Source of the DNA: Streptomyces liliiviolaceus
Lineage (GTDB): Bacteria; Actinomycetota; Actinomycetes; Streptomycetales; Streptomycetaceae
Length of the DNA stretch: 64,000 bases
NCBI RefSeq assembly: GCF_018070025.1
Contig: NZ_JAGPYQ010000001.1
Coordinates: 6,882,001 to 6,946,000 of the forward strand
Reading direction: 5' to 3'
This document shows, one piece after another, positions 1 through 8,454 of the stretch (its first letter is position 1; each line of letters opens with the position of its first letter). The notes under the pieces are model-generated. The model was not told the origin of the DNA. It worked only from the letters and a program-made list of their open reading frames with translations, and searched no databases. A program made the translations under genes and the position numbers.

Positions 1-1206
1 GCCCTCCACGCGGATCTCGTACGTGTTCCACTCCCCCGGCGGGTTCAGCGCACGGTCGCGCTTCTTGATGTCGGCGGACTGGAAGCTGTACACGGCCCCG
101 GTGGTGCGGTCGGGGGCGTCGGTCGCGTCGATCTGGATCTCGTACCCGTTGTCGACGGCCGACCACGGGTCGTCGGAGGCCGGGAAGCCCACGAAGACAC
201 CGGAGTTGTCGTCGCCGGAGGCACTCGCCATTCTCCAGTCGAGTTTCAGCGAGTACGAGGTGAACTCGGAGGCGCCGTACCAGAGCATGCCCAGGCCGCC
301 GGACGACGTGAGTGTCCCGTCGTCCGAGAGCGAGAACGAACCCGGTCCCGCCTGCTTCCAGGCGGCCAGTGACTCGGCACTCCCGTCGAAGAGCGGCGTG
401 TAGCCCTTCTCCGGACGGCAGTCGGCCTGGGTGTCGCCGACGGCCCAGCGGATGCCGCCCAGCAGATGCTGCCGGAAGGCGGGATCGGCGTACGACTCCT
501 TGGTGTGGCCGCTGCCCGTGTAGAAGGAACGGCCGCCCCGGTACTCCTGGCACCAGGCGATCGGATGGTCGCCGCTCATCGTGCCGCCGGTGTACGACGA
601 CTCGTCGAGCGAGGCCAGTACATGGGCCCGGTCGCGCGGGTTGGAGCGGTAGTTGTACCACTCGTCCGTGCGGTTCCAGGACTCCCCGAGGTGCGAGGTG
701 GCCGGGTGAGCCCGGTCCTCGACCTCGACGCGGGCGGGCTGGATCGCCGGGTGCGACTGGAAGTAGGCGCCGGCGAGGCCGCCGTAGAACTCCCAGTCGT
801 ACTCGGTGTCGGCGGCGGCGTGGATGCCCACGTAACCGCCGCCCTGCCCGATGTACCGCTCGAACGCCTTCTGCTGCCCGTCGGTGAGGACGTCACCGGT
901 CGTGGAGAGGAACACCACGGCGTCGTACCGGGCGAGGTTCCGCGCGGAGAAGGCGCGCGAGTCCTCGGTGGCGTCGACCGCGAAGCCGTGGTCGGCTCCG
1001 AGTGCCTTCACCGCGGCGATGCCCTCGGGGATGGAGTCGTGCCGGAACCCGGCGGTCTCGGAGAACACCAGGACCCGCTCCCGGTCCGGGTGCCCCTTCG
1101 GCCCGTCCTGGCCGTTCGGCCCCTTCGACGCCGCCGGCCCCGACACACACCCGATGAGCAGGGCGGCGCCGGCCACCGCGGTCACGGTACGGCCAGTTGC
1201 TCGCAT
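1..1206 (-). CDS. ThuA-like / DUF1080 (3-keto-disaccharide hydrolase-type) lipoprotein, 3' end outside window
   Basis: Reads from ATG at 1206 to the window edge (402 codons, no stop), so the C-terminus is missing. The N-terminus is a lipoprotein signal ending LLIGC with Cys20 as the lipidation site, so the protein should sit on the outer face of the membrane. A ThuA/glutamine-amidotransferase-like fold follows from about residue 37 (start RVLVFSETAGFRHDS) to about 240. From about 275 comes a DUF1080 jelly-roll domain, a family now linked to 3-keto-glycoside hydrolysis. It is the most distal visible gene of the minus-strand sugar operon, 43 bases after the PQQ-type dehydrogenase. Inference: it cleaves an oxidised disaccharide or glycoside outside the cell. 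The exact substrate cannot be read from sequence. Confidence 0.85.
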   Translation of the reverse strand, partial: MRATGRTVTAVAGAALLIGCVSGPAASKGPNGQDGPKGHPDRERVLVFSETAGFRHDSIPEGIAAVKALGADHGFAVDATEDSRAFSARNLARYDAVVFLSTTGDVLTDGQQKAFERYIGQGGGYVGIHAAADTEYDWEFYGGLAGAYFQSHPAIQPARVEVEDRAHPATSHLGESWNRTDEWYNYRSNPRDRAHVLASLDESSYTGGTMSGDHPIAWCQEYRGGRSFYTGSGHTKESYADPAFRQHLLGGIRWAVGDTQADCRPEKGYTPLFDGSAESLAAWKQAGPGSFSLSDDGTLTSSGGLGMLWYGASEFTSYSLKLDWRMASASGDDNSGVFVGFPASDDPWSAVDNGYEIQIDATDAPDRTTGAVYSFQSADIKKRDRALNPPGEWNTYEIRVEG

Positions 1207-1249
1207 GAAAGACCTCCCTCAGCGAATCAGCGAATGAGCGGATCGGCGG

Positions 1250-3796
1250 TCAGCGGGTCGTGAAGGTGAAGTCGTCCACGTCGTACAGGGCCCCGGTGCC
1301 GCGTCCCTTGAAGACGAGGTAGAGCGTGGTCGTGCCGCGTGGTGCCTTGGACAGGGAGGCGGTGACGTCCTGGAAGGTCTCCCAGCCGCCGGTCACCGGG
1401 ACGGTCGCGCTGCCCAGGAGGCGTCCGGTGGGCGAGCCCGCGCGGACTTCGAGCTTGCCGCCCGTGCCCGCGGAGGAGACGCGTGCCGTGAGCTTGGTGG
1501 CGTTGCTCAGGACGTACGGCTCGAAGGAGATCCAGTCCTTGTTGTGGATGTCGCCGACGGTCTTCGCGCCGTGCGCGCCGGCCCGCTCCGTGATCGTCAC
1601 GCCCTCGGACTTGCCGAAGTGCTCGGCCTGGCGGTGCTTGGGCTGGACGACGGACTGGTCGTGCGTGGTGAGCGCCTGCTGACCGCCGCCTCCGCCGTCG
1701 GTGTACTCCGCGTCGAAGACACCGAAGATGTTGGCGTCCTCGTCGTGGCCGCCGTCGGCGCTGGTCTGGATGGTGCCGGAGCAGCCGTTGGCCGAGGTCA
1801 CCGGGTGGCCGTGGCTGTCGTGGCCGAGGACGAAGGTGACCTTCACCTTGGCGCAGTCGATGGTGCCGTCCTCGGGGTCGGTCACCTTCACCTTGAAGGG
1901 CACCGCGTCACCGAAGGCGAACAGCTGGCCGTCCTCGGGGAGTTGGAGGGTCACCTTGGGGGCGGTGTTGCCGACGACGATCTGCACGCTGGAGCTGCCG
2001 GTGCGGCCGTCGGGGTCCTTCGCCGTCAGGGTCGCGGTGTAGGTGCCGTTCGTCTTGTACTTGTGAGTCGGGTTGGCCGAGGTGGACGTGCCGCCGTCGC
2101 CGAAGTCCCAGCTGTACGTGAGGGTGTCGCCGTCGGCGTCCGTGGAGCCGGCCGAGGAGAACGTGACCTTCAGGGGCGCCTGTCCGGACTGCTTGTCGGC
2201 CGTGGCCTGGGCGACGGGCGAGTGGCCGTCCGTGGCGTTCTCGATGCGGTACAGGGCGGAGTTCTCGTCGCCGCCGAACCAGGACACGCCGTAGTCGAGG
2301 ACGTACAGCGCGCCGTCCGGGCCGAAGGCCATGTCCATGACCTGGGTACCGGTCCACGGCACGTCGTTGATGGACTGCACGGTGCCGTCGCCGTCCGAGG
2401 AGATCCGCTTGATCCAGCGGCGGCCGAACTCACCGGCGAAGAAGTCGCCGTCGTAGGCCTCGGGGAACTTGACCGGCGAGTCGAGGGAGGGGTCGAAGTG
2501 GTAGACCGGTCCGCCCATCGGGGACTCGGAGCCGGTGCCGAACTCGGGCACGGAACCGCCGTCGTAGGGGATCCAGGCGGCCTGGGCCGGGGGCAGGTCG
2601 GTGAGACCTGTGTTGTTCGGCGAGGTGTTCTTGGGCGCGGCGCAGTCGAAGGCGGCGCCCGAGGTCTTCGTGGCGAAGTCGTAGTCGACGTAGGCGTCGT
2701 TGTCGCCGGTGCAGTACGGCCAGCCGAAGTTGCCGGGCTCGGTCACGCGGGCGAACTCGACCTGTCCGGCGGGGCCGCGCGCGGGGTCGGCGGCACCGGC
2801 GTCGGGGCCGTAGTCACCGACGTAGAGGATGCCGGTCTCCTTGTCGACGCTGAAGCGGAACGGGTTGCGGAAGCCCATCGCGTAGATCTCGGGCCGCGTC
2901 TTGTCCGTGCCGGGCGCGAAGAGGTTGCCGTCGGGGATCGCGTACGAGCCGTCGGCGTTCACCTTGACGCGCAGGATCTTGCCGCGCAGGTCGTTGGTGT
3001 TGCCGGAGGTGCGCTGGGCGTCGAAGACGGGGTTGCGGTCGGCGCGCTCGTCGATGGGCGCGTAGCCGTCCGACTGGAACGGGTTGGAGTCGTCGCCGGT
3101 CGACAGGTAGAGGTTGCCGTCCGCGTCGAAGTCGATGTCGCCGCCGACGTGGCAGCAGATGCCGCGGGTCGCGGGGACGTCGAGGATCTTCTTCTCGCTG
3201 GCGTTGTCGAGGGTGCCGTCGGCGTTCAGGACGAAGCGCGAGAGGCGGTTGACGCCGTCGAAGGGCGCGAAGTCGGCCGCGGTGCCCGTCTCGGGGGCGT
3301 CGCCCGCCGGGGTGTCGAGCGGCGGGGCGTAGTAGAGGTAGATGAAGCGGTTGTCGGCGAAGCCGGGGTCGACGCCGACGCCCTGCAGGCCTTCCTCGTC
3401 GTGCGAGTAGACGTCGAGCTTGCCCGCCAGTTCGGTGTTGCCGGCGCTGTCGGTGAGCCGCAGCTCTCCGTCGCGCGAGGTGTGCAGGACCGAGCGGTCC
3501 GGGAGGACGGCCAGCGACATGGGCTCGCCCGTCTCGGCTTCGCCCTTGGCGAGGGTGACCTGCTGGAAGTCCTCGGCGGCGACCGGCGCGGCGGGCGCCG
3601 CGCCCGGGTCCGCGGTGGCCGCGCCGGCCGGGGGTGTGGCGAGGGTGAGTGAGGCACCGGCGAGGAGTGCGCCGGTGAGCAGGGCCAGCGCCTTGCGGAA
3701 CCGTATCTTCGGGCGGCCTCTGTGACGGTCGCCCGCGTGGCTGTCGGCTCTGTGACTGCCGGTTCTGTCGGTGCTGGTGGGGTCGTTCGCGTGCAC
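1250..3796 (-). CDS. Secreted PQQ-dependent-type sugar dehydrogenase (GSDH) with PKD and CBM6-like domains
   Basis: 848 residues from a GTG at 3796; the open frame extends further upstream but overlaps the neighbouring isomerase. A basic N-terminus and a hydrophobic stretch (about 34-55, ending PPAGAA) form a long signal peptide. The glucose/sorbosone dehydrogenase beta-propeller starts near residue 78 and runs to about 500, with typical blocks such as GVGVDPGF, TRGICCHVGGDIDFD, YAMGFRNPFR and GDYGPDAGA. A PKD domain follows (SWDFGDGG), and the last ~130 residues resemble a CBM6/jelly-roll module. Family role: quinone-dependent oxidation of sugars or sugar alcohols outside the membrane. PQQ use is family knowledge; some actinobacterial members may use other cofactors. 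Its position between the isomerase and the ThuA-DUF1080 gene fits glycoside oxidation. Confidence 0.87.
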   Translation of the reverse strand: MHANDPTSTDRTGSHRADSHAGDRHRGRPKIRFRKALALLTGALLAGASLTLATPPAGAATADPGAAPAAPVAAEDFQQVTLAKGEAETGEPMSLAVLPDRSVLHTSRDGELRLTDSAGNTELAGKLDVYSHDEEGLQGVGVDPGFADNRFIYLYYAPPLDTPAGDAPETGTAADFAPFDGVNRLSRFVLNADGTLDNASEKKILDVPATRGICCHVGGDIDFDADGNLYLSTGDDSNPFQSDGYAPIDERADRNPVFDAQRTSGNTNDLRGKILRVKVNADGSYAIPDGNLFAPGTDKTRPEIYAMGFRNPFRFSVDKETGILYVGDYGPDAGAADPARGPAGQVEFARVTEPGNFGWPYCTGDNDAYVDYDFATKTSGAAFDCAAPKNTSPNNTGLTDLPPAQAAWIPYDGGSVPEFGTGSESPMGGPVYHFDPSLDSPVKFPEAYDGDFFAGEFGRRWIKRISSDGDGTVQSINDVPWTGTQVMDMAFGPDGALYVLDYGVSWFGGDENSALYRIENATDGHSPVAQATADKQSGQAPLKVTFSSAGSTDADGDTLTYSWDFGDGGTSTSANPTHKYKTNGTYTATLTAKDPDGRTGSSSVQIVVGNTAPKVTLQLPEDGQLFAFGDAVPFKVKVTDPEDGTIDCAKVKVTFVLGHDSHGHPVTSANGCSGTIQTSADGGHDEDANIFGVFDAEYTDGGGGGQQALTTHDQSVVQPKHRQAEHFGKSEGVTITERAGAHGAKTVGDIHNKDWISFEPYVLSNATKLTARVSSAGTGGKLEVRAGSPTGRLLGSATVPVTGGWETFQDVTASLSKAPRGTTTLYLVFKGRGTGALYDVDDFTFTTR

Positions 3797-3888
3797 GGGT
3801 GCCTCCAGAATGGGGCTGGTGGTTCCTGCGGGTGCGATACGCCGGGGTGCGCCGTCACCCCGGAGAGAGAACTCTGCGAGGGGGGTGG

Positions 3889-4893
3889 CTAGTCGTTGCC
3901 GCCGAATGCCGCGTCGAAGGACGCGGTGGGCGGTTCGAAGTCGAAGGCCTTCAGCCGGGTGAGTGCCTCGGGTGCGCCCTGGAGGCGGTCCATGCCCGCG
4001 TCCTCCCACTCGACCGAGATCGGTCCCGTGTAGTCGATGGAGCGCAGCATCCGGAAGACGTCCTCCCAGGGCACGTCGCCGTGGCCCGCGGACACGAAGT
4101 CCCAGCCGCGGCGGGGATCGCCCCACGGGAGGTGCGAGCCGAGACGGCCGTTGCGGCCGTCGAGGCGCTTGCGCGCCTCCTTGCAGTCGACGTGGTAGAT
4201 CCGGTCGCGGAAGTCGTAGAGGAAGCCGACCGGGTCGAGGTCCTGCCAGACGAAGTGCGACGGGTCGAAGTTCAGCCCGAAGGCCGGCCGGTGGTCGACG
4301 GCCTTGAGCGCCTCCTTGGTCGTCCAGTAGTCGTACGCGATCTCGCTGGGGTGGACCTCGTGGGCGAACCGCACGCCCTCGTTGTCGAAGACGTCGAGGA
4401 TGGGGTTCCAGCGGTCGGCGAAGTCCTCGTAGCCGCGCTCGATCATCGACTCGGGGGCCGGCGGGAACATCGCGACCAGGTGCCAGATCGCGGAGCCGGT
4501 GAAGCCGATGACGGTGTCGACGCCGAAGGCCGCGGCGGCCCGTGCGGTGTCGGCGATCTCGGCCGCCGCCCGCTGCCGTACGCCCTCGGCCTCGCCGTCG
4601 CCCCAGATGCGGGCGGGCAGGATCGCCTGGTGGCGTTCGTCGATGATGGCGTCGCAGACGGCCTGGCCGACCAGGTGGTTGGAGATGGCCCAGCACTTGA
4701 GGCCGTACTTGTCGAGCAGTTCCCGCCGCGAGTCCAGGTACCCGGGGTCCGTGAGAGCCTTGTCGACCTCGAAGTGGTCGCCCCAGCAGGCGAGTTCGAG
4801 TCCGTCGTAGCCGAAGTCGCGGGCGAGGCGGCAGACCTCTTCGAGCGGCAGATCGGCCCACTGGCCGGTGAAGAGCGTGAAGGTGCGCGGCAT
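3889..4893 (-). CDS. Sugar phosphate isomerase/epimerase family protein (AP-endonuclease-2-like TIM barrel)
   Basis: 334 residues from ATG at 4893, 15 bases after the oxidoreductase stop, so co-transcribed. It is a xylose-isomerase-like TIM barrel. Likely metal-binding acidic and His residues lie in the blocks [33 protein letters not shown] and ISVEWED. No signal peptide is visible, so it is cytoplasmic. In operons with Gfo/Idh/MocA dehydrogenases such barrels isomerise or epimerise keto-sugars or inositol derivatives. Here it probably works on the product of the neighbouring dehydrogenase. Substrate unknown. Confidence 0.88.
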   Translation of the reverse strand: MPRTFTLFTGQWADLPLEEVCRLARDFGYDGLELACWGDHFEVDKALTDPGYLDSRRELLDKYGLKCWAISNHLVGQAVCDAIIDERHQAILPARIWGDGEAEGVRQRAAAEIADTARAAAAFGVDTVIGFTGSAIWHLVAMFPPAPESMIERGYEDFADRWNPILDVFDNEGVRFAHEVHPSEIAYDYWTTKEALKAVDHRPAFGLNFDPSHFVWQDLDPVGFLYDFRDRIYHVDCKEARKRLDGRNGRLGSHLPWGDPRRGWDFVSAGHGDVPWEDVFRMLRSIDYTGPISVEWEDAGMDRLQGAPEALTRLKAFDFEPPTASFDAAFGGND

Positions 4894-4908
4894 CGGGACT
4901 TGCCCTCC

Positions 4909-6141
4909 TCAGCTGGCTATGGGGGTGAAGACGGAGTTCTTCTCGGCGCTCTCCTCGACCGCCGCGAGCACGCGCTGCACCTGCAGCCCGTCGGCGAAGG
5001 ACGGCAGTGGCCGGCCGCCCTGCGCGATCGTGTGGACCAGGTCGCGGGCCTGGTGCACGAAGGTGTGCTCGTAGCCCAGACCGTGGCCCGGCGGCCACCA
5101 GGCCTCCAGGTACGGGTGGTCGGGTTCGGTGACGAGGATGCGGCGGAAGCCCGCGTGCGTGGCCGGCTCCGTGCCGTCGTGGTACGAGAGTTCGTTGAGG
5201 CGCTCCAGGTCGAAGGCCAACGAACCGCTCTCGCCGTTGAGTTCGATGCGCAGGGAGTTCTTGCGGCCGGTCGCGAACCGGGTGGCCTCGAAGGACGCGA
5301 GGGCTCCGGAGGCGAACCGTCCGGTGAACAGGGCGGCGTCGTCGACCGTGACGGGCCCGAGTTCGCCGCCGCCGGCCGCCGAGAGGCCGCTGGACGACCC
5401 GGAGAGCAGCGGCCGCTCCCGTACGAACGTCTCGGTGAGCGCGGACACCCCGATCACCGGCTCGCCCGCCAGGTACTGCGCGAGGTCGACGATGTGGGCG
5501 CCCAGGTCGCCGAGCGCGCCCGAGCCCGCCGACTCCCTGCGCAGCCGCCAGGTCAGCGGGAACTCCCGGTCCACCAGCCAGTCCTGAAGGTACGTCACCC
5601 GTACGTGCCGCAGTGCGCCGATGCGGCCCTCGGCGACCATCTTCCTGGCCAGTGCCGTCGCGGGCACCCGGCGGTAGTTGAAGCCGACCATCGCCACCTG
5701 GCCGCGTTCCGCGGCGGCCTCCGCGGCGGCGGTCATCGCCTCGGCCTCCTCGACCGTGTTGGCGAGGGGCTTCTCGCACAGCACGTGCTTGCCCGCGGCG
5801 AGCGCGGCGATGGCGATCTCGGCGTGGCTGTCGCCGGGGGTGCAGACATCCACGAGGTCGACGTCGTCGCGGGCGATCAGGGCCCGCCAGTCGGTCTCGG
5901 CGGCGGCCCAGCCGAGCCGGTCGGCCGCCGTTCTCACGGCTGCCGCGTCACGGCCGCAGACGGCGGCGAGGACGGGCCGGAGCGGGAGGTCGAAGACGCG
6001 GTCCGCGGTGCGCCAGCCCTGGGAGTGGGCGGCGCCCATGAACGCGTATCCGACCATGCCGACGCCCAGCGGGCGTCTGCCCGCCCGTGCCCCGGCTTGC
6101 GCCCCGGCCTGTTCCTCGTCAGGCTGCTGCGGCTGTCCCAT
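4909..6141 (-). CDS. Gfo/Idh/MocA family NAD(P)-dependent sugar oxidoreductase
   Basis: 410 residues with start chosen at ATG 6141, because an AGGAGG lies a few bases upstream. The open frame reaches 6258, but that part runs into a dispersed repeat and is not credible protein. An N-terminal Rossmann fold begins around residue 27 (GVGMVGYAFMGAAH). The catalytic-lysine motif reads VLCEKPLA and the family motif GDLGAHIVDLAQYL is present. It probably oxidises or reduces a sugar, inositol or 3-keto-glycoside imported by the adjacent ABC transporter. The family is too broad to fix the substrate. Confidence 0.9.
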   Translation of the reverse strand: MGQPQQPDEEQAGAQAGARAGRRPLGVGMVGYAFMGAAHSQGWRTADRVFDLPLRPVLAAVCGRDAAAVRTAADRLGWAAAETDWRALIARDDVDLVDVCTPGDSHAEIAIAALAAGKHVLCEKPLANTVEEAEAMTAAAEAAAERGQVAMVGFNYRRVPATALARKMVAEGRIGALRHVRVTYLQDWLVDREFPLTWRLRRESAGSGALGDLGAHIVDLAQYLAGEPVIGVSALTETFVRERPLLSGSSSGLSAAGGGELGPVTVDDAALFTGRFASGALASFEATRFATGRKNSLRIELNGESGSLAFDLERLNELSYHDGTEPATHAGFRRILVTEPDHPYLEAWWPPGHGLGYEHTFVHQARDLVHTIAQGGRPLPSFADGLQVQRVLAAVEESAEKNSVFTPIAS

Positions 6142-6234
6142 CGGGAGGTCCTCCTCTTCGTCATGGCGCGGTGGGGGTATAGGGCGCCCGCCGGGTTGCG
6201 GTGGTTCGGAGGCTGCGGGATCGCTGTGGCCGGT

Positions 6235-6255
6235 CGCGCAGTTCCCCGCGCCCCT
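6235..6255. repeat. Copy of the dispersed GC-rich intergenic repeat
   Basis: One forward copy of the core close to CGCAGTTCCCCGCGCCCC in the 154-base gap between the substrate-binding protein gene and the oxidoreductase gene, inside an otherwise tight operon. The following bases (CTCAAGGGCGCC) add a small dyad. Confidence 0.8.
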
Positions 6256-6295
6256 CAAGGGCGCCCCTGGCGGGCGCCCTCGACGAGGCCGGGCT

Positions 6296-7333
6296 CTACT
6301 TGAACCCCGTGGGCAGGTACGTCTTGACGTTCTCCTTGTCCACGACGGCCGAGTAGAGCGTCAGGGACGAGGGGATCTCGAACTCCGCGAGGCCGCTGAT
6401 GCCCTTGCCCTGGCCGAGCGCGCGGGCCAGGTCGATCGCGGACGCGGCCATGGTGGGCGGGTACAGGACGGTCGCCTTGAGGACGCTGTTGTCCGACTCG
6501 ATGGCCTGCATGGCGGACAGCGCGCCCGCTCCGCCGACCATCAGGAAGTCGTCGCGGCCGGCCTGCTCGATGGCGCGCAGGGCGCCGACGCCCTGGTCGT
6601 CGTCGTGGTTCCACAGCGCGTCGAAGCTCGACTGGGCCTGCAGCAGCTGGGACATCTTGGCCTGTCCCGACTCGACGGTGAACTCGGCGGCCTGGCGGGC
6701 CACCTTCTTGATGTTCGGGTAGTTCTTGAGGGCCGCGTCGAAGCCTGCCGTGCGCTGCTTGGTGAGTTCCAGGTTGTCGAGTCCGGCCAGCTCGATGACC
6801 TTGGCGTTCTTCTTGTCCTTGAGCTTCTCGCCGATGTAGTGACCGGCGTTGAGACCCATGCCGAAGTTGTCGCCGCCGATGTAACTGCGGTACGCCTGCG
6901 GGGAGTTGAAGATGCGGTCGAGGTTGACCACCGGGATGCCGGCCCGCATGGCCTTGAGGCCGACCTGGGTGAGGGCCTTGCCGTCGGCGGGCAGGATGAC
7001 CAGGACGTCGACCTTCTTGTTGATCAGCGTCTCTATCTGGCCGATCTGGGCCGCGGTGTCGTTGGAGCCCTCGGTGATCTCCAGCGTCACGTCCTCGTAC
7101 TTCTTGGCGCGGCTCTTCGCGTTGTCGTTGATCGCGTTGAGCCAGCCGTGGTCGGCCTGCGGGCCGGCGAAGCCGATGGTGACCTGCTTGCCCTTCTTGT
7201 CATCGGCGGCGGGCTGGTCGTTGGAGGCCGGCTCGTCGTCGGATTCGTTGCTGGTGCAACCGGCGAGGAGGACACCGGCCGAGACGGCGGCGGTGCCGAA
7301 GAGCAGTCCTCTGCGGCTCGTGAGCTCTGGCAT
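6296..7333 (-). CDS. Sugar ABC transporter substrate-binding lipoprotein (ribose/RbsB-like)
   Basis: 345 residues from ATG at 7333, with an AGGAAAGGG sequence upstream. The lipoprotein signal carries an RRGLLFG segment and ends in LLAGC. A Ser/Asp-rich linker precedes a type-I periplasmic-binding-protein fold (QVTIGFAGPQADHGWLNAINDNA, then the DVLVILPADGKAL block). It should capture sugar outside the cell and deliver it to the permease encoded about 100 bases upstream. It belongs to the ribose/xylose/inositol class, consistent with the two-domain ATPase of this transporter. Ligand not predictable. Confidence 0.92.
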   Translation of the reverse strand: MPELTSRRGLLFGTAAVSAGVLLAGCTSNESDDEPASNDQPAADDKKGKQVTIGFAGPQADHGWLNAINDNAKSRAKKYEDVTLEITEGSNDTAAQIGQIETLINKKVDVLVILPADGKALTQVGLKAMRAGIPVVNLDRIFNSPQAYRSYIGGDNFGMGLNAGHYIGEKLKDKKNAKVIELAGLDNLELTKQRTAGFDAALKNYPNIKKVARQAAEFTVESGQAKMSQLLQAQSSFDALWNHDDDQGVGALRAIEQAGRDDFLMVGGAGALSAMQAIESDNSVLKATVLYPPTMAASAIDLARALGQGKGISGLAEFEIPSSLTLYSAVVDKENVKTYLPTGFK

Positions 7334-7434
7334 GGCGGTGGTCCCTTTCCTCAAGGCGAGTCCCTCGGGTCGTGCGGGGCGGTGCTGTGCGGGGTGCTTC
7401 GCGTACTGCTGCACGTACTGCTTCATGTGCGGCT

Positions 7435-8454
7435 CTACGTGGTGTTCGCGGTGCGGCGCTGGACGAGTACGGCGGCGACGATGATCGCGCCCTTGGCGAT
7501 CTGCTGGACGTCGCTCTGCAGGTTGTTCAGAGCGAAGATGTTGGTGATCGTGGTGAAGATCAGGACCCCGAGCACCGAGCCGACGATGGTGCCGCGTCCC
7601 CCCGTGAGCAGCGTGCCGCCGATGATCGCGGCGGCGATCGCGTCGAGCTCGTACAGGTTGCCGTTGGTGTTCTGGCCCGAGCCGGACAGGATGATCAGCA
7701 TGAAGGCCGCGATGCCGCAGCACAGTCCGGAGAGCAGATAGAGGTAGAGGCGCTGGCGGCGTACGTCGATACCGGCGAGCCGGGTCGCCTCCGCGTTGCC
7801 GCCGACGGCCACCGTGCGCCGGCCGAAGGTGGTGCGGTTGAGCACGAGCCAGCCGATGATCGTCACGACCGCGAACATCAGGACCAGTGGCGGGACGCCG
7901 AGGATGTAGGAGTCCCGCTCGCCGAGATCGAGGATGCCGTCGATGGTGACGACCTGGGTGTTGCCGTCGGTGATCTGCAGGGCGAGGCCGCGGGCCGAGG
8001 CGAGCATGGCGAGGGTCGCGATGAACGGCACCATGGCGCCGTACGCGATCAGTACCCCGTTCACGAGGCCGCAGCCGACACCGACGAGCACCGCCGTGAA
8101 GAGGACCCCCGTGAAGCCGAAGTCCTGGGTGGCGACGGTGGTCGCCCAGACCGAGGCGAGGGCCACGATCGCGCCGACGGACAGGTCGATGCCGCCGGAG
8201 ATGATGACGAAGGTCATCCCGACGGTGACGACACCGATCACCGAGGCCTGGGTGAGGACGAGTTGGAGGTTGCGGGTGTCGAGGAACTCGTCGGGCTTGG
8301 TGATGCCTCCGATGAGGATCAGGACGGCGAGCACACCGAGCAGTGACAGGGTGCGGACGTCGGCGCGGGCCACGACCGCCCGCCAGGGGCTGCGCTCCGC
8401 CTGCGATGACAGCTTCGGGGTGTCGTCCCGGGGCGGGGACACGGGCTGCGTCAT
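7435..8454 (-). CDS. Sugar ABC transporter permease (RbsC/XylH-like)
   Basis: 339 residues from ATG at 8454; the start overlaps the end of the ATPase gene by 4 bases, implying translational coupling. After a hydrophilic leader of about 35 residues come roughly 8-10 membrane segments with the BPD_transp_2 blocks GMTFVIISGGIDLSVGAIVAL, NTTFGRRTVAVGGN-like (here NRTTFGRRTVAVGGN) and GTLLTGGRGTIVGSVLG. It forms the membrane channel of the importer, probably as a homodimer because only one permease gene is present. Confidence 0.93.
   Translation of the reverse strand: MTQPVSPPRDDTPKLSSQAERSPWRAVVARADVRTLSLLGVLAVLILIGGITKPDEFLDTRNLQLVLTQASVIGVVTVGMTFVIISGGIDLSVGAIVALASVWATTVATQDFGFTGVLFTAVLVGVGCGLVNGVLIAYGAMVPFIATLAMLASARGLALQITDGNTQVVTIDGILDLGERDSYILGVPPLVLMFAVVTIIGWLVLNRTTFGRRTVAVGGNAEATRLAGIDVRRQRLYLYLLSGLCCGIAAFMLIILSGSGQNTNGNLYELDAIAAAIIGGTLLTGGRGTIVGSVLGVLIFTTITNIFALNNLQSDVQQIAKGAIIVAAVLVQRRTANTT

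Noticed and set aside
4909-6258. Upstream start of the Gfo/Idh/MocA gene at 6258
   Set aside because: The extra 39 residues are encoded partly by a dispersed repeat copy, and AGGAGG clearly serves the ATG at 6141.
1544-6303. Long plus-strand open frames opposite the sugar operon
   Set aside because: Val/Gly/Arg-rich translations without domains, antisense to well-supported genes.
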